The position numbers and the translations under genes are program-made. From contig BCKC01000001.1 in NCBI GenBank assembly GCA_001600455.1, positions 6,412,441 to 6,476,440 on the forward strand: 64,000 nucleotides of DNA, read 5' to 3'. The stretch is from Endocalyx cinctus (Eukaryota > Ascomycota > Sordariomycetes > Amphisphaeriales > Apiosporaceae). Each line of letters starts with the position of its first letter. The first letter of the stretch is position 1. This document shows positions 23,130 through 36,042 of this stretch, piece by piece. The notes under the pieces were generated by a model that did no database searches, was not told where the DNA came from, and was given only the letters and a program-made list of their open reading frames with translations.

Positions 23130-25352
23130 ATGAAGATGGATGATACTTCCCAAGAAACGAATGCAGCTCTAATCGCAGCTGCGATTGCCGCCATTCCCAA
23201 TATTCCCCACGATTCTGAAGAGTCCTTACAACATATCGATCCAGCTCTTAAATATGAAGATATAGTAGAATCAGACCCTGCACAAGAACAAGCACCAGAA
23301 TCAGATCTACAATCTCATTTAGAGTCGAAGCCAGTATCAGAGCCGTTGTTAGAAACGAATTTTGAGGAGGAACCCCAGGTACCACCCGATATGATTATTT
23401 CTCAAGAGCTATCGACCGAAACTACCAGCAGCAACGCGAGTAGCCTCAAGCGCCCCAACCCTCACGATGAAGGCGAAGAAGGGTGGGAAGTGGTCGACCG
23501 ATCATCTAGGAAAGCGAAAAAGGGAAAGAAAATACCACCGGCAACTTCACATAACTACCCTTCGATTAAGTTCAATCATAATGCGAAGCTTCAGTCCAAG
23601 ATCACGCTAGATCAGCTACGAAGCTTAATTTTATACATTTTCGCCGACGGTACGGCTCCGGCTTGGGTTGCCATCGCGCATCGGCCTCAGTTTCGAAAAA
23701 TCGTGGCCGTCATGGTTCCTGGTCTAGAAGAGGCCATGTTTAAGCCGGACGTCGACTTTTCAACATATAACAACTTCGACATGAGCGGCGATCAGTCTTC
23801 TCGAGTGTTAACATCCCCCGACGACTATTACCCTAGATTATTGAAGAAAGATGAATTACCCGAGATCCTCAAGGATTTCGCCGACATGTTCCCCCATCTT
23901 TGGCCGGTTAGAACCCCGGGGAATGAAAAGCACGGCTTCATACGTTCTCCGTTAGGGGCGATGCTCACGGCGCCCAGAGAAAAGAGCAAAGAAGAAAAGA
24001 ATCAGAAGTGGAAAGACGAAAGAACACCGATTACGGAGTTCCTTATGATGCCCGAAGATTTTCTGGAAAACGGATACAGAATTCACCCGGCTTGTCTCCC
24101 ACCCGAACGCCGCCATGATAGAGAACAGCTTGAAGGCTGGGTCGATACGAATGTTGAGAATTTCGAGGATGGTACCGTACCCGAAGCAGAGATACAAAAA
24201 GGAAGTATCACTGCCGGCAGAGACGTGCTTGCGTTGGACTGCGAGATGTGTATGACAGGACCTAATGAATTCTCGCTGACACGAATAAGTCTGATCAACT
24301 GGGATGGAACCAAAATCCTGGATGAGTTGGTAAAGCCCGATAAGCCAATTACCGATTATGTGACGCAGTTCTCGGGAATCACCGAGCAAATGCTCGCCCC
24401 AATCACCACGACTCTGGCGGACATTCAAGCCAAGCTCGTGGAAATTTTACATCCTCGCACCATTCTCGTCGGACACTCACTCGAATCTGACTTAACCGCC
24501 TTGAAACTCACACACCCTTTCATCATTGACACGGCCCTACTTTTTCCGCATGCACGTGGTCCGCCTCTGAAGAATAGTCTCAAATTCTTGACAACACGAT
24601 TCCTCAAGCGTGAGATCCAGAAAGGGACTATGGGCCACGATTCGATCGAAGACGCAAAAGCGTGCTTAGACCTCGTAAAGCAGAAGTGCGAGAAGGGAAG
24701 AGGATGGGGCCAGAGCGAAGGGCAAGGAGAAAACATATTTCGACGTCTCAGTCGCGCCGGAACGTCGTACCGAGCGAACGGAGGAGCAGCTGCTACGGGC
24801 GGTGTCCGCATCGGAAAGACCAGCGCCATGGTCGACATCGGCGATCCGACCAAGGGCGCCGGCGCCGCCTCGACGTTCCCCATCGGCTGCAAGACCGACG
24901 ACGAAGTGGTAGAAGGCGTATTGCGCGCGGTCAAGGGCGACCCGGTCGGCGAAGAGATACCGGCGGGCGGGGTAGACTTCGTCTTCGCTCGCTTCCGGGA
25001 GCTCGAGGCCCTGCAGGGATGGTGGAACCGCAACAAGGACCCGGAAGCGGCCGTCCCGGACCTCTCCCCGGACCTGTCGGTCGGAGACTGCGTGAAGAAG
25101 CTCGCGGATCGCATCAAGCGCATCCACGACGAGCTGCCCCCTTGCACCGCCTTCATCGTCTTCTCCGGGTCCGGAGACCCTCGCGAGATGAGCCGGCTGC
25201 AGGGCCTCCAGGCCCAGTACAAGAAGGACTTTACCAGAGACGGCATCAAATGGGATGACCTCGAGGTCAAGTGGACGGATGTCGAGGCTCAGGCGCTAAG
25301 GAAAGCCGTGGGCGTCGCTCGTAACGGGATCGGATTCATCGGCGTCAAGTGA
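23130..25352 (+). CDS. rex1: DEDDh RNA 3'-5' exonuclease, Rex1/Rnh70-like
   Basis: Single exon, 740 residues. The exonuclease domain (about 365-525) carries all catalytic residues: D370 and E372 in ALDCEMC, D454 in GHSLESDL, H503 and D508 in MGHDSIEDA. Yeast Rex1 trims 5S and 5.8S rRNA and tRNA 3' ends in the nucleus, and the pattern LTRISLINWDG...ELVKPDKPITDY is typical of that subgroup. The N-terminus is acidic and probably disordered with a KKGKK-type basic stretch at about 130-137 that could be a nuclear signal. The C-terminal part (about 560-740) is conserved-looking but unassigned. A second ATG lies two codons downstream. Confidence 0.92.
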   Translation: MKMDDTSQETNAALIAAAIAAIPNIPHDSEESLQHIDPALKYEDIVESDPAQEQAPESDLQSHLESKPVSEPLLETNFEEEPQVPPDMIISQELSTETTSSNASSLKRPNPHDEGEEGWEVVDRSSRKAKKGKKIPPATSHNYPSIKFNHNAKLQSKITLDQLRSLILYIFADGTAPAWVAIAHRPQFRKIVAVMVPGLEEAMFKPDVDFSTYNNFDMSGDQSSRVLTSPDDYYPRLLKKDELPEILKDFADMFPHLWPVRTPGNEKHGFIRSPLGAMLTAPREKSKEEKNQKWKDERTPITEFLMMPEDFLENGYRIHPACLPPERRHDREQLEGWVDTNVENFEDGTVPEAEIQKGSITAGRDVLALDCEMCMTGPNEFSLTRISLINWDGTKILDELVKPDKPITDYVTQFSGITEQMLAPITTTLADIQAKLVEILHPRTILVGHSLESDLTALKLTHPFIIDTALLFPHARGPPLKNSLKFLTTRFLKREIQKGTMGHDSIEDAKACLDLVKQKCEKGRGWGQSEGQGENIFRRLSRAGTSYRANGGAAATGGVRIGKTSAMVDIGDPTKGAGAASTFPIGCKTDDEVVEGVLRAVKGDPVGEEIPAGGVDFVFARFRELEALQGWWNRNKDPEAAVPDLSPDLSVGDCVKKLADRIKRIHDELPPCTAFIVFSGSGDPREMSRLQGLQAQYKKDFTRDGIKWDDLEVKWTDVEAQALRKAVGVARNGIGFIGVK

Positions 25353-26691
25353 ATATATAAAAAAAAAAAAGCGAGAGAGAAACAGAACATAGACACCATC
25401 ACGGCCGTGGCAAGGGATACAAATTACCTTCCACTATTTTCTTATTTTTAAAGGTGGTTCCCCCTTTACTCGAAGGATGAGACCAACATTTGCATTTTTA
25501 CTCGATTAGAGAAGATGAGGGTTATATTAAAAAATCTCTCACCTTAACTCTGACTTTTATTTCTGACTTTATTTCCAGCTTTTGATAGAGGGAAGAAAAA
25601 AAAAACAATTTGAGACGAAGAATTAGAAAGAAAGACGAAGATTGGGGGAGGGAATGGGAAAAAAAACTAACACAAAAAAATTTCCTACGGTATGGTTAAT
25701 GATGATCAAGAAGATGTCACGTCAAGTGTATGATATGTCTATATATTACTTATTACTATTAAAGACCTAGATAGATGAATGGCCCTTTTCTTCTTTTCTG
25801 TCTTATATCTCTTACCTACTAAATATATATTTATTTTCTCCTAATCACCTGTACCTTTGAAGACTTATCAACGTGATGTTACAAATGAGTGTTTGAATGC
25901 CATGATACTTGTACCATTTCTTACGGCTTTCCTCACGTAAGAGTATATGAAAGGTCTAAATTAGGATGGACTATATTGTCTATTAGTTTCGGTCTTTTTC
26001 ACCAATGCATACAACGACTTTGGACATCGTCTTTCTGAGTAATGACGGGTAAGATATATGATGTACCAACTAATACGATGCTGGAATTATCACTTATAGA
26101 ACCAGATAAGTACAAGCAGACCAATCTTCATACCTAGGTAGGTAACCGATATATATAGCTGACTGACATCTTGCTTACAACTACGCATGCTTGTATTTTT
26201 TTTTTTTTTTTGTAGTAGTAGTAGTAGATGGCCGACCCTTTACTCAAAAGACCCTCGAAAACCCAATGGGCTATCCCCAATACTTATTCTCATACCTATC
26301 CTCATCCTCATCTTCATCTAGACAACATATAGATGGTAAGAAGGAAAGACGCATAAATGTACGTATGAATTATGCTATACCTCAATTTCAAACTTTGATA
26401 ACCGTAATGATATGATCCATCCATCATGCTTGCATAAAACCAGAAGAAAGCAAACATTCGCTACCTCCCTCTCACTCTCTCACTCTCTCGTCTTATTCTC
26501 CTTCGTTTCATATTCCTTTTCTGGCCTGGTCTTCTTCAACTTTATACAAAGGTAATTTTCATAACGACCTTTAGTAGAACAATATAAAAATAAATAAAAA
26601 TATCTACACCGAACATTTTAATTCTTTTCTGGCATTTCCACCCCTCTCATATCTCAAAAATAGAGGAAATCTGAGAAAGGCAGCTATCGAT
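25353..26691. other. Convergent intergenic region
   Basis: About 1.3 kb between the 3' ends of the Rex1-like and pex5 genes. It contains a T-run followed by a (TAG)n run near 26197-26227 and a CTCTCA repeat near 26466-26490. No gene seen. Confidence 0.5.
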
Positions 26692-28732
26692 TCAGAACTC
26701 GATATCCGACCTGAAGATATCCGGATCGACGCCGTTCACCACCTTATCGGCGAGATCCCTCCGGCCCATCTGGGTGAAGACGCGGCGGAGGGTATCGTAC
26801 AGGTTGGTGCTGCGGTTCTGCGTCGTCATGGCGTCGATCTGGGCGTCCGTGACGGCGACGCCGCCGAGGAGCTCCCGCGCCTGCTCCCGACCCTCCTTCT
26901 CGACCGTCTTGTGCATGTTCAGGGCCGCGAGGAGGTGGCCGGCGGCCTCGGCGTGGCAGCCCATGTTGATGCAGCTCACTCCGAGGTTGTACCGGGCCCG
27001 CACGAAGTTGGGCCGCAGCGTGAGCGCCTTCTCGTACGCCGCGATCGCGTCCTCGCTCTTGCCGCTGTTGGCCAGCGTCGCCCCGAGCCGGTTCCACAGC
27101 AGGTGCACCTGGTTCTGCCGGTTCGAGGCGCCCAGCTCGGACGAGGCCAGCGCCGACGAGAAGCAGTCTACCGCCTTCACGTATTCCTCGGCCCCGTAGA
27201 AGAGGACGCCCAGTCCCACCTGCACGTCCGGGTCCATGTGCTCGCCATCCGGGCTAAGCCGGGCCGCGTCGATGAACAGCTTCGTCACCTTGTCGTGGAG
27301 CTGCTGCCGATCCGTAAAACCCAAATCCGTCGCGGGAGACAGATCGGCCGGGGAGATAATGGAGGGGTACCGGATGGACAGCCACCTTTCCAGCGTCCGG
27401 TAGGCCGTGCTATCGTATCCCTCGTTCGTGTACGAGACCGCCAACGTCATGAGAGCGTCGGTGTTGTTGGGGTCGAGGCCCTTAGCGTGCTCGAGCGCCC
27501 TGATCGCCGCCGTCTCCTTCTCGTTCTGCGCCTGCGCTATGCCCAGCTGGACCCAAGCCTCGACGTGCGAGGGGTCCTTCTGCGCGGCAGCCTCGAAGGC
27601 CAGCGCGGCCAGGGATAGGTTCCCTCCCTCGTCCAGTATGCGCAGACCCTCCTCGAACGGGTTGGCCGTATTGTTGAACAGGTTCTCTTCCTCGAACAGG
27701 TACTCCTCGATCTGCGGGTCGCCGACGAGCCTGCTATTGCCCAACCCGTCCCAGTTCCCGAACCTTTCGGCCCAATCCGGATTGCCGAGCTGATCTACCC
27801 ATTCCTCTTCGTCGAGTGCCTCCTTCGCCTGCTCGCGCTCGGCCTGGATGCCGCGCCATATGGATTCGAAATCGCCGAACTCGTTCGTCTCGGATTCCAA
27901 GATCTGCTCGTCCAACTTGTTGAGCTCCGGCTCTAAGGCGGCAGCTTCGTCGTCGTCCTGCTCTTGCTTGTCTTGCAACTCGAGCTGTTTAAACTGCTCC
28001 TCCCACTGGTGATCGTCTAGCTCGACAAGCTTTCCTTTTCCTTTTCCTTGATCCATCTTTTGTGCAGGTTGTTGCTGTAGCATGGGATGCTGCGGCATCG
28101 GAGCACCGTATAGATTACCCATTCCGTAGGACATACCCATGTTATTCATCATGCCCATGCCCATCATGGGACTCTGGTACGGCATACCGGATTGCATAGG
28201 ACTCGGACTTGCCCTCGACGAGTTGGCTTGGCTCGTCATCTGTTGAAATTTTGCGTAGTCTTCGGGACTGAACTGGGTACCCTGAGGTACCTTGAAAGCG
28301 GACTCCATGGCAGCTTGAGGGTTGTGCTGGAACTCGTTGGCCCACGATGGGGATGTCGAATTCGCTCGGAGGTGAACGCCGTGTGACGGGTGATCTAATC
28401 GAACAGGACCCATACCCTCGAGGGGCATATCTGGTAACCTGCCATTCTGATGTAAAAAGCCGTTCATCATCTGTTAAAAAAAATTAACGAGGATTAGTTG
28501 TACGTTCGTTATATACGAGGAGCTCCCGTCTGCTTAGTTTTGGATAATAGTTAACACTTACCTCATCTTGCGAACCATGCTGTCCAGCGGTGCGGAAGCC
28601 GCCCATGGCCCCTTGATTTGGACCATTTCTAATGCGATCTCTCTGTAGACTATTATCTTCTTGAGTATGTTTTGCGAACTGGCTGAGAGGGTTACCGGCC
28701 GTTGAACACTCAGCCCCACCTAGGAAAGACAT
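26692..28732 (-). CDS. pex5: Peroxisomal targeting signal receptor Pex5
   Basis: Exons 28562-28732 and 26692-28470 (91-nt intron, GTAAGT donor, AACAG acceptor) give 649 residues. Pex5 binds C-terminal PTS1 tripeptides and carries cargo to the peroxisomal membrane. The conserved N-terminal cysteine used for receptor recycling is C9 in GGAEC. Three WxxxF docking motifs are visible: W100-F104 (WANEF), W213-F217 (WEEQF) and W290-F294 (WAERF). The C-terminal half is TPR repeats, for example EAWVQLGIAQAQNEKETAAI and LWNRLGATLANSGKSEDAI, ending in RARYNLGVSCINMG. Exon 2 begins with two ATGs, but only exon 1 supplies the conserved cysteine. Three possible PTS1 cargoes lie in the same window, at 46573, 51175 and 60124. 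Confidence 0.96.
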
Positions 28733-29678
28733 GATTGAAAATTATAAACAAAGCAATTTAGGTAAGACGTTGCCGAGAAAGATTTGAATTAATCGTTATA
28801 CGTTTGGGTCTGGGTAGGAATATGATGATGGTATTTAAAATACACTGTCATCCAACAGTTAAGGAAGTATTTAGTGTTGGAAGGTAAAATAAAATATTAG
28901 GTTTTAAGAGGGTTGGCAGTTAGGTAGGCAAGCAAGCAGTGCTGGCAGGTTGGTTAACATCCATGGGATTAGTCCTCAATATTCAGTAAACATGATACAA
29001 TATAGTACTTGAAATATAGTACTTGATGGGTATTATCTTCAAGAAATACGGTGAGGTCACAGTTATTCGTAATAAGGTGATTTAGTGGTTAAGGTTTTAT
29101 AACTTTTTAATATACCGAGGAACGCAAATGGTGGGGAAAATGCCAGTAAATTTACGGTAATGAATTTTGGTAGGTATAAACAAGCCCCGAACTTCCGAGG
29201 CTTATCTAAGTACTTACTTGTAAGTATTTACTTACCTTCAGCACTATCCACGGTGAACCCATGGGATGGGTCTACTATCACCCGGTCACATGTTCGGCTT
29301 TGAAATTCCAAGGTTTGAAGTTTCTTTATATCGTAACATATCGTGATATAGCCATGTTGATCCCGAGGTCTTAAGTCAGAATGATGAAAGGAGATTTCTT
29401 TTTGTAGTAAATTCGAATCATTCGTGCCCTATCCGCGACAAAAAATCGTTGAAATAGGTACATTATCTAAATTTTTACACTTTTACTTTGATATTTTACA
29501 TGTAAACTCCATCCATATCTGGTCAGGAATTTCTTTTCTTTTCTTTTTTCTTTTTTTCTTTTTTGGTTCATCATGCCTTATTTTTCTTCTCAATCAATGA
29601 AATGACTATAGAAGAGAAACATATAACTGAAGATTCTAGGCAGAGCTTCTAGAACCACCTAGCCACGTCTTTGACGTT
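28733..29678. other. Intergenic region upstream of pex5
   Basis: About 0.95 kb between the pex5 start and the 3' end of the RRM gene, both minus strand. It is AT-rich with a TTCTTTT-rich stretch near 29528-29564. No gene seen. Confidence 0.45.
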
Positions 29679-30693
29679 TTATTCATTTGAATCATTTGAA
29701 ATTCGGGTGTGGGGGCCGCGGCCGCGGCCGCCCCCGCCCATAGTCTTACGAGGATTTGAGAAATCGACGCGTAGAGCGCGGCCGCCGATACTAGTAGACC
29801 GAAGCGTTTCGTATGCCTTCTGCGAACTCTCCATGTCTGCGAAGTCGGCGTGGGCGAAGCCACGCGGCCAGCCGGTGTGTCTGTCAACGGCGACGCGAAC
29901 GTCGACCACGTTGTCCAAGTCCTTGAAGATTGCGTTCAGATCGGCATCCGAAGTCTCATACGGTATGTTGCCGATGTACAAAGATGTTGTCGGCGAGGTT
30001 GAGCGGTCCGAACTCGGCTCCCTGGCCTGGGGCATCTTTCGGCGCTCCACGAAGATGCGACGACCGTGCCAAAATGACTTGTCCGCCTCTTGAACAGCCA
30101 TGTCGGCAGCCTTGGCATCTTCGAAATAGATGAAAGCGAATCTATAACAATATTGCGTCAGTATATTCACAAAAAAAAAAAAAAGCAACCATAAACTGTG
30201 GTTGTTATGAAGTCATCACATACCCTCTGCTAAGTCCACGACCATCACGCGCAATTTGAATCTCCTTGATCTGACCAAACTTGCTGAAAGCTTGGTTCAG
30301 ATGGTCCTCGGTAGCGTCGAAAGTCATGTTGCTGACGAAAATGCTACTAGCGTATTCTTCCGGCGAGGGTTGTGATTTTGAATCTGAGTTTGTAGACCGA
30401 GTGGCAGGGGTGAACTCGTTGGAGGTGCTCTCCTCCTCCTCTTGAGCGACACGGGCGGTCTGAGAGAAGTGGCGCGTTAGCGGTAGCATGGCAGTTGGTC
30501 GCACGTTGGCCTTGCCGACACGCACGACGAACGAAGCAACCTGCTGGCGAGGCACGGCCATAGCCATGGGAGATGAGCAGGCTGCTCGTAAAGCGGCGCG
30601 ACGAAATGATTGCCTATGTAGTAGAAACATGTCAGTCAATTGATATTCCTGAGGCGGAAAAAATTGTCTCTTTTTTCACGTTATTACTTACAT
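29679..30693 (-). CDS. Mitochondrial-type protein with two RRM domains
   Basis: Preferred exons are 30692-30693 (AT of the start codon), 30224-30613 and 29679-30141, giving 284 residues. The first intron (30614-30691) begins GTAAGT inside ATG, has a CTGAC branch and ends CATAG; the joined start reads MQSFRRAALRAAC. The alternative unspliced start is ATG 30630 (MFLLHRQSF). Either N-terminus is Arg/Ala-rich with RHFSQTARVA, a good mitochondrial presequence. RRM1 (SSIFVSNMTF, then RGFAFIYFED across the second intron) and RRM2 (TSLYIGNIPY, then PRGFAHADFAD) are complete, with a Gly/Arg-rich tail. It probably binds mitochondrial RNA; its targets are not inferable. Confidence 0.85.
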
Positions 30694-32417
30694 TTTAGTC
30701 AAATTTATTAGGATTTAATAAAAGAAAAAAAAAATGATTAAGGAGAACAGTCACGAGTCAATTATTATAAGAGTAATTGATTCGATTAATACGATATCAC
30801 CGTAAGAAATGATATAAGGTCCAAATGAGAAAATAAGAGGGTGATCGATGATACTCGAGAAGAAATGAAGAAATGTGGTGGTATGGATTGGTGAAGAAAA
30901 AAAAATTGTTTATGGGACAGCCAGTTAAGATAAGATAAAGAAAATTATGTGGATCCTCGCATACACACAGTAGTACACTAGAAATATGCAATACGCAAAT
31001 ATACTTACTGGCATTAGCCTTGCGTGGATAATTAGTTAGCTGGCCAGCTGGCGTAGCTGCTGTATTTTACGCATAATAGGACATTAACCATTCTTTTAGT
31101 GCTGTAATTCCATTTCACTTAGCACTTTAATGCATAACCCTAAGTACTATTCAGCAAGGCGTACTCCATACTCGGATATCGATAGGTCGATGCACTCGAC
31201 GTAGAGCGTATTAACTTGAATAGCAAAAAAACGTGCGCATAAACATAAACAGTAAGGACTTCTATACAAGAATGATATGAACTTTTACAAATAAATTCTC
31301 ATCCATAACGAAATGTATGGTCTATCTTAAGTGCCTAGCCTAGGATGATAGGTTCTCGATAGATATCAAACCGGATATCCTTTGTCCAACTCTCAGGACG
31401 AAGGAAAAAGATCCTCCCCATCTAGGTATCATCCATCCCATCCGTCCATCCACCCATCAACTCACCAACCCGTCGCGCGCACACGCCTTTGCTTTCGCTT
31501 TTCCACCTCTTTTTTTTTCGTACATAGTATTCATGCCTCAAGATATAACCGCTCCCCTTCTCCTCGCTCCTCATCTGTCATCGTAACTATATTAAAAAAA
31601 AAATACTCCAAGCCCATCATCATCCCCACGCCGACCCTGTGCGGCTTCGTAGTAACAGTGGTGGGTATATACACTCCTGAATGTTCCCGCCCTCAGCACA
31701 CATACGGATGAAATAAGAAACAAAATAAAAGTTAGAAAACAAGCAGACGAAAGAGTATCGCCATCAGGGGTCCTTTGTTGTTGTTGTTGTTGTTTTTTTT
31801 TATCAGAACGGTGAGGGAGATCAAAGATAATCAGTCTCCGCCTCGAATGTTAATAATACATGAGGACAAGATAATAGGACTGTTCCTTTTTCCCAAGCTA
31901 TACCGAACCAACTCTTCTCGGAAAAGGGACGGGAGTTCTCTTTTTCCGAGTTGACTACTAAAGTAGTGATAGTTGAAATTCAATCAGTCGTGGCGATGGT
32001 AAAAGTCGTATCCGTCGTGAATCCACCGAATAGAAAAAAAAATAAAAGAAAAAGATTAAAAGTCGTTGTGGTGAGCCGATATTTTTTCACAAAACGCCGG
32101 GTAAGCAGACGAGGAATCCTTGTCTGTCGTGGTATCATCCCTTTCCTGATAGCCCGCGTGGTAGCCCTAAGAGAGTGACTTTTTTGTAGCATATCCATGT
32201 GCTCAAATGCCATCGAGTGACGATGCAGTTGCCACTAGGTCTCGGTCCACCTAGCTTAGGGGTATCGAATAAGCCCTCCGAGATTTGTATCGAAGTGCGG
32301 TAGTAGTAATGTTTTTCTCTTTAAAAAGAAGAAAAAAAAAAGTTGGAGAATAGACAAAAGAAAAAAGAAGAAAAAAAACACAGAATATTGGATTGTGTTG
32401 TCTTGGCCGCGCTAAGG
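30694..32417. other. Gene-free region between the RRM and bHLH genes
   Basis: About 1.7 kb, AT-rich, holding the 5' side of the RRM gene and the 3' UTR of the bHLH gene. It includes a (GTT)n run ending in T's at 31776-31801. Short frames at 31382-31711 and 31951-32178 are low complexity and unsupported. Confidence 0.45.
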
Positions 32418-34011
32418 TCAGAATCGTTCTTGGTAGCCGTTCTGTCGTTGCTGACCCTCGTATTGTACCCCCGTCATCGCCTCTGGTCTCGAATTGTTCA
32501 TAGAACCACCTAGAGCTCGGAGAGGCGGTAGTTCAGGTCGTCTACCGTAAGGGTCTTGGGCATATGGGTCGGCTGAACCTTGCGACGCAGCCCCCGCCTG
32601 CGCCGATCCGCCGTGAGGCCCCGGGCCATTTCGCAATTGCGCGTTCTCCATACGCAACCTCTCCATCTCGCGACGCAATAAGTCCGACTCTTGGACGGCG
32701 TTCTGACAGTGTCCCGACAACTGCTTGATAGCATCCTGTTGTCGCTGATGCTCTGCAATGGCTGTAGAAGATATGAGTACGAATCCTTAAAACTGACGGT
32801 CTAATATCAACATTACGTATATAGAGAGGGGGACGTACCTTTAGTTAGAATTTCGTATTTTGAGGCTTTCGATCCGCGTTCCTGGGGCATCAAGTCGCGT
32901 AGTTGCTCGAATAGTTCTTTCATCTCCGTCCGCCTCTTTCTTTCGGCAAGTTTATGACTGACGCGAAGCTCGGGCGTCCTGCTGTAAGGTTGAGCGCCGC
33001 TGTGCGGGCTAGATTCTTCGCTGTGGAGATCGGAGAGCTGTTTATGCTGTAGGCTGTGATGGTGCACCGTCTGGAAATCGGCCGAGGCCGTGGATAACCG
33101 CTGGTAGTCGGGTGCCAGGCCATCGTCGAGTCGTCGCTGTCCGGGCGGTAGTCTAGATTCGGTCGTGAATTGGCTGCTGGCGATCGACTCGGTGATGCTG
33201 CTTCGTCGGGAATCCAGGAAGGTGCCGCTTCCGGGGCCGGTTGACGGTAATCTATGAATCTCCTCTTCCGGGAAAGCCCAAGCTTGACCTTTGGTAGGTT
33301 CGGCGGCTCTTGCGATAGTGCTAGCCGAAGGTCCAGTAATGGCTGGGGCCGTTCTAACCGTCTTGACGTGGCTTTCGGGAGTTCGCTCTACGCTAGGTTG
33401 ATACCCGTTTGAAATTCGATGAACGGCTAAGTGCTCCAATCCGACACGAGGATTTCGCTGCTGCGCCAAGCTTCCTTGGATCGATGTAGTTGATTGGTTT
33501 TGGCTGGCGTAAGGTGAACCACTTAACCTTAAATCCCCAAAGTTCTGATTGATCCTGCTATCAACGCTTTCTCGTCGCGAATCCGGTCCAATACTCGCGG
33601 ATCCTAAACCCAAACCTCCAACAGAATCCAGCGATTGAGGTCGGTCGAGACGTCCACTTCCGGGAGTGGTCGGAGATACCATCGAGGCTACACTCATATT
33701 GCTCGACGGAGAGATCAAAGGGTGCGGTATCAAGGTTGTGGTCGTAGGCGATGGAGTTTTATCTTGGGCGGAATAATACACACTAATACCGATACCTGAA
33801 GATGCAGAATTGTCTATTAAAGATTAAAAGTAATACGAATTAGCGTGCGCACAGCACGAAGGCTACGTTATAATAAGGAGGATAGCGTACGTTTACTAGA
33901 AGCATCGGTACTCGAATAGTAAGCAGAATCACGGTTGTCCTCTGGAGCGTTTAGAACGGTTGCCAGTCCGGCTGGAAGCTTCTGGGACGAAGGTCGCTGT
34001 TCGGACGCCAT
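32418..34011 (-). CDS. bHLH transcription factor
   Basis: Exons 33897-34011, 32839-33813 and 32418-32761 (introns 83 and 77 nt) give 477 residues from ATG 34011 (MASEQRPSSQKLP). The basic region and helix 1 (RVSHKLAERKRRTEMKELF) are followed by a loop and helix 2 (SKASKYEILTKAIAEHQ) that forms only when exons 2 and 3 are joined. Helix 2 continues into a possible coiled coil (LRREMERLRMENAQLR). The H-E-R pattern of the basic region (H, E and R at typical E-box contact spacing) suggests CANNTG binding. Fungal relatives are often labelled HLH factor GlcD-gamma. The 300-residue N-terminal part is Ser/Thr/Pro-rich and probably disordered. The upstream neighbour on this side is a 9.6 kb gene-free stretch. 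Confidence 0.87.
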
Positions 34012-36042
34012 CTTTACTTGGTTGTTCTGGACAAACCCAAAATTCCAATCGATTCAACGTTATAATAGGCTAAAATAAATCGGCGAACGGTGCGGTCGAT
34101 GATCGTTGGATTGAAGTATCAATATTGCTAATACCGAGACGAGAACACATATATCGTAATAAGAGGGGGGCTCGGAGTGATTTTTATTTTTATTTTCGGA
34201 CGTTAGGTTGAAACGAGAAGTGAGGAGCGAAACACGAAACCTTTCAATGATCACGAAATACTGTGGCCATCAATCCGAACAAGCAGCATTGGCGCCAAAT
34301 GGCCAATTGCAGAGAGGCGCAACTGGACGAAAGCCGTGAATATTTGACGAAAGAAAGAAGAAAAAGTATAAAATAAAAAGAGAATCGAATAAAAAGGGGG
34401 GGATAATGAACTTATCCAAAGCGCGAGTTGAAAGCTTTGATGGAGTTGAAAGACGAGAGAAAAACGAGGATTGGTCGTCAACACCTATAAGTCAAGGGAA
34501 ATATAGATGAAGGAACCGGAGGGAGAAGAGGATATATCAGCCTCTTTTACTATTCGTGGGAAAGAGTTTGGTTTCCAGGATACACAAGCAGATTTTGGCT
34601 GGTATGAACTAGGAGGGTTATAGGAATAAATCGAGGTAGAACCAGCCCTGAATGGAGAAGTGTTAAAGTAAGTATTACATACAAAAAATCATGAGGGCTG
34701 GGTAATATGTAATGTAATGTAATGTATGTAGCTGAGCTAGGGTGGGAGAGGAAGAAAAAAAAAAGATTTTTCAAAGAAACGATAATGATAATAGGAGGGG
34801 AGTGAAAGAAGGGGGGAAAAGGAACTTGAGTTGCATATGCTATATGAACACACTCTTTTTTTTTTAATCCTCAGGTTATTATTATTTGTTTTATCTTATT
34901 TCTTTTTAAGTTTTTTAGACTTTTGGGCAAAGGGATTCTGGATGGGTTTAAAAATGGTCTGGGAGGGTCTGAGGGGGGGAAGAGAAAACGGGAGAGTTAG
35001 ATAGTATACATTAGCAGGGTTTCTACTGATAATCCTTCACTATTATTACACCGTAGTCAGGTTATAGGTATCAATGGGCAAAGACTGACTGGCTTTAATG
35101 GTTTAGGTTAACAATAAATAAATAAAAGAGTGGCCACTCAGTTACTAAATTACACCTTACACACCTAAAAGAACATGTACACAAGACGCAAACTCGTGCA
35201 GAAGGGCAGGTGAAAGGGGGTTAATTCAGACAAGGGCTTTATTCTATTCGAGTTTTTTTAGTGATTGAAGGATTAAAAATGATAAAAAAAAAAGGACATT
35301 CAAAGTACAGAAACCTTCTTAGAAGCAGATGAACAATGCATTAGGCGTGTGGTAGCGGAGCTTCACATGGCCATGTCAAGGAGTAGGGATCAGCAGATGA
35401 CTTAGAAAACAAGTTTTCAGTACTTATGATTACATTAGATCTCTCCCCTATTTTATACTGAAGATGCCCGAGTTCTAGGGGTAATGACAACTTTACGAGA
35501 AGGTTACTTCAGGGATACTTCCGCGCCCATGTGTAGGGATGTGGAGTTCGGGGCCAAGCTATTAGTGGCATGTGGCTAAGTATCTATACTTATCTGCGTG
35601 TCAGTTAAGAACATTGACTGCTTGGCTACATCTGAGGTCAAATACTGCCCCCACCAGAATCCCCATCGTAACCAAACAATCAGACAGCCAGATCAGGAAC
35701 ACACTCCTATGTAGCATCCCACGGTACCAGCATACTGCAGCACTTATTCCCGATTCCCCAGTACAGTCAAGGCCCCCTAAAGAACTACTAAATACCATGT
35801 ACTACTATATACTACCTAGGTAGTTAGTATATACTACTCCGTACTTACTTACATGTAGTCCCCTCAAGCCATGTGCTTACTTGTTCATACTGTATAAAAT
35901 ATTGAGACTTAGGATACCACTATATGCAGCACGTAGTATTTGTATAGGACTCTAGGACAACTACGTACATAGTACGGAGTATAGTAGCTGCAGTATACCT
36001 ACTAAAGTGTTTTTTTTTCTCAGCTCAAGACGGGTTGTTATC

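Noticed and set aside
24425..25270. 281-codon minus-strand frame opposite the Rex1-like gene
   Set aside because: Antisense shadow of a conserved exonuclease gene; translation is Ser/Arg/Pro-rich without motifs.
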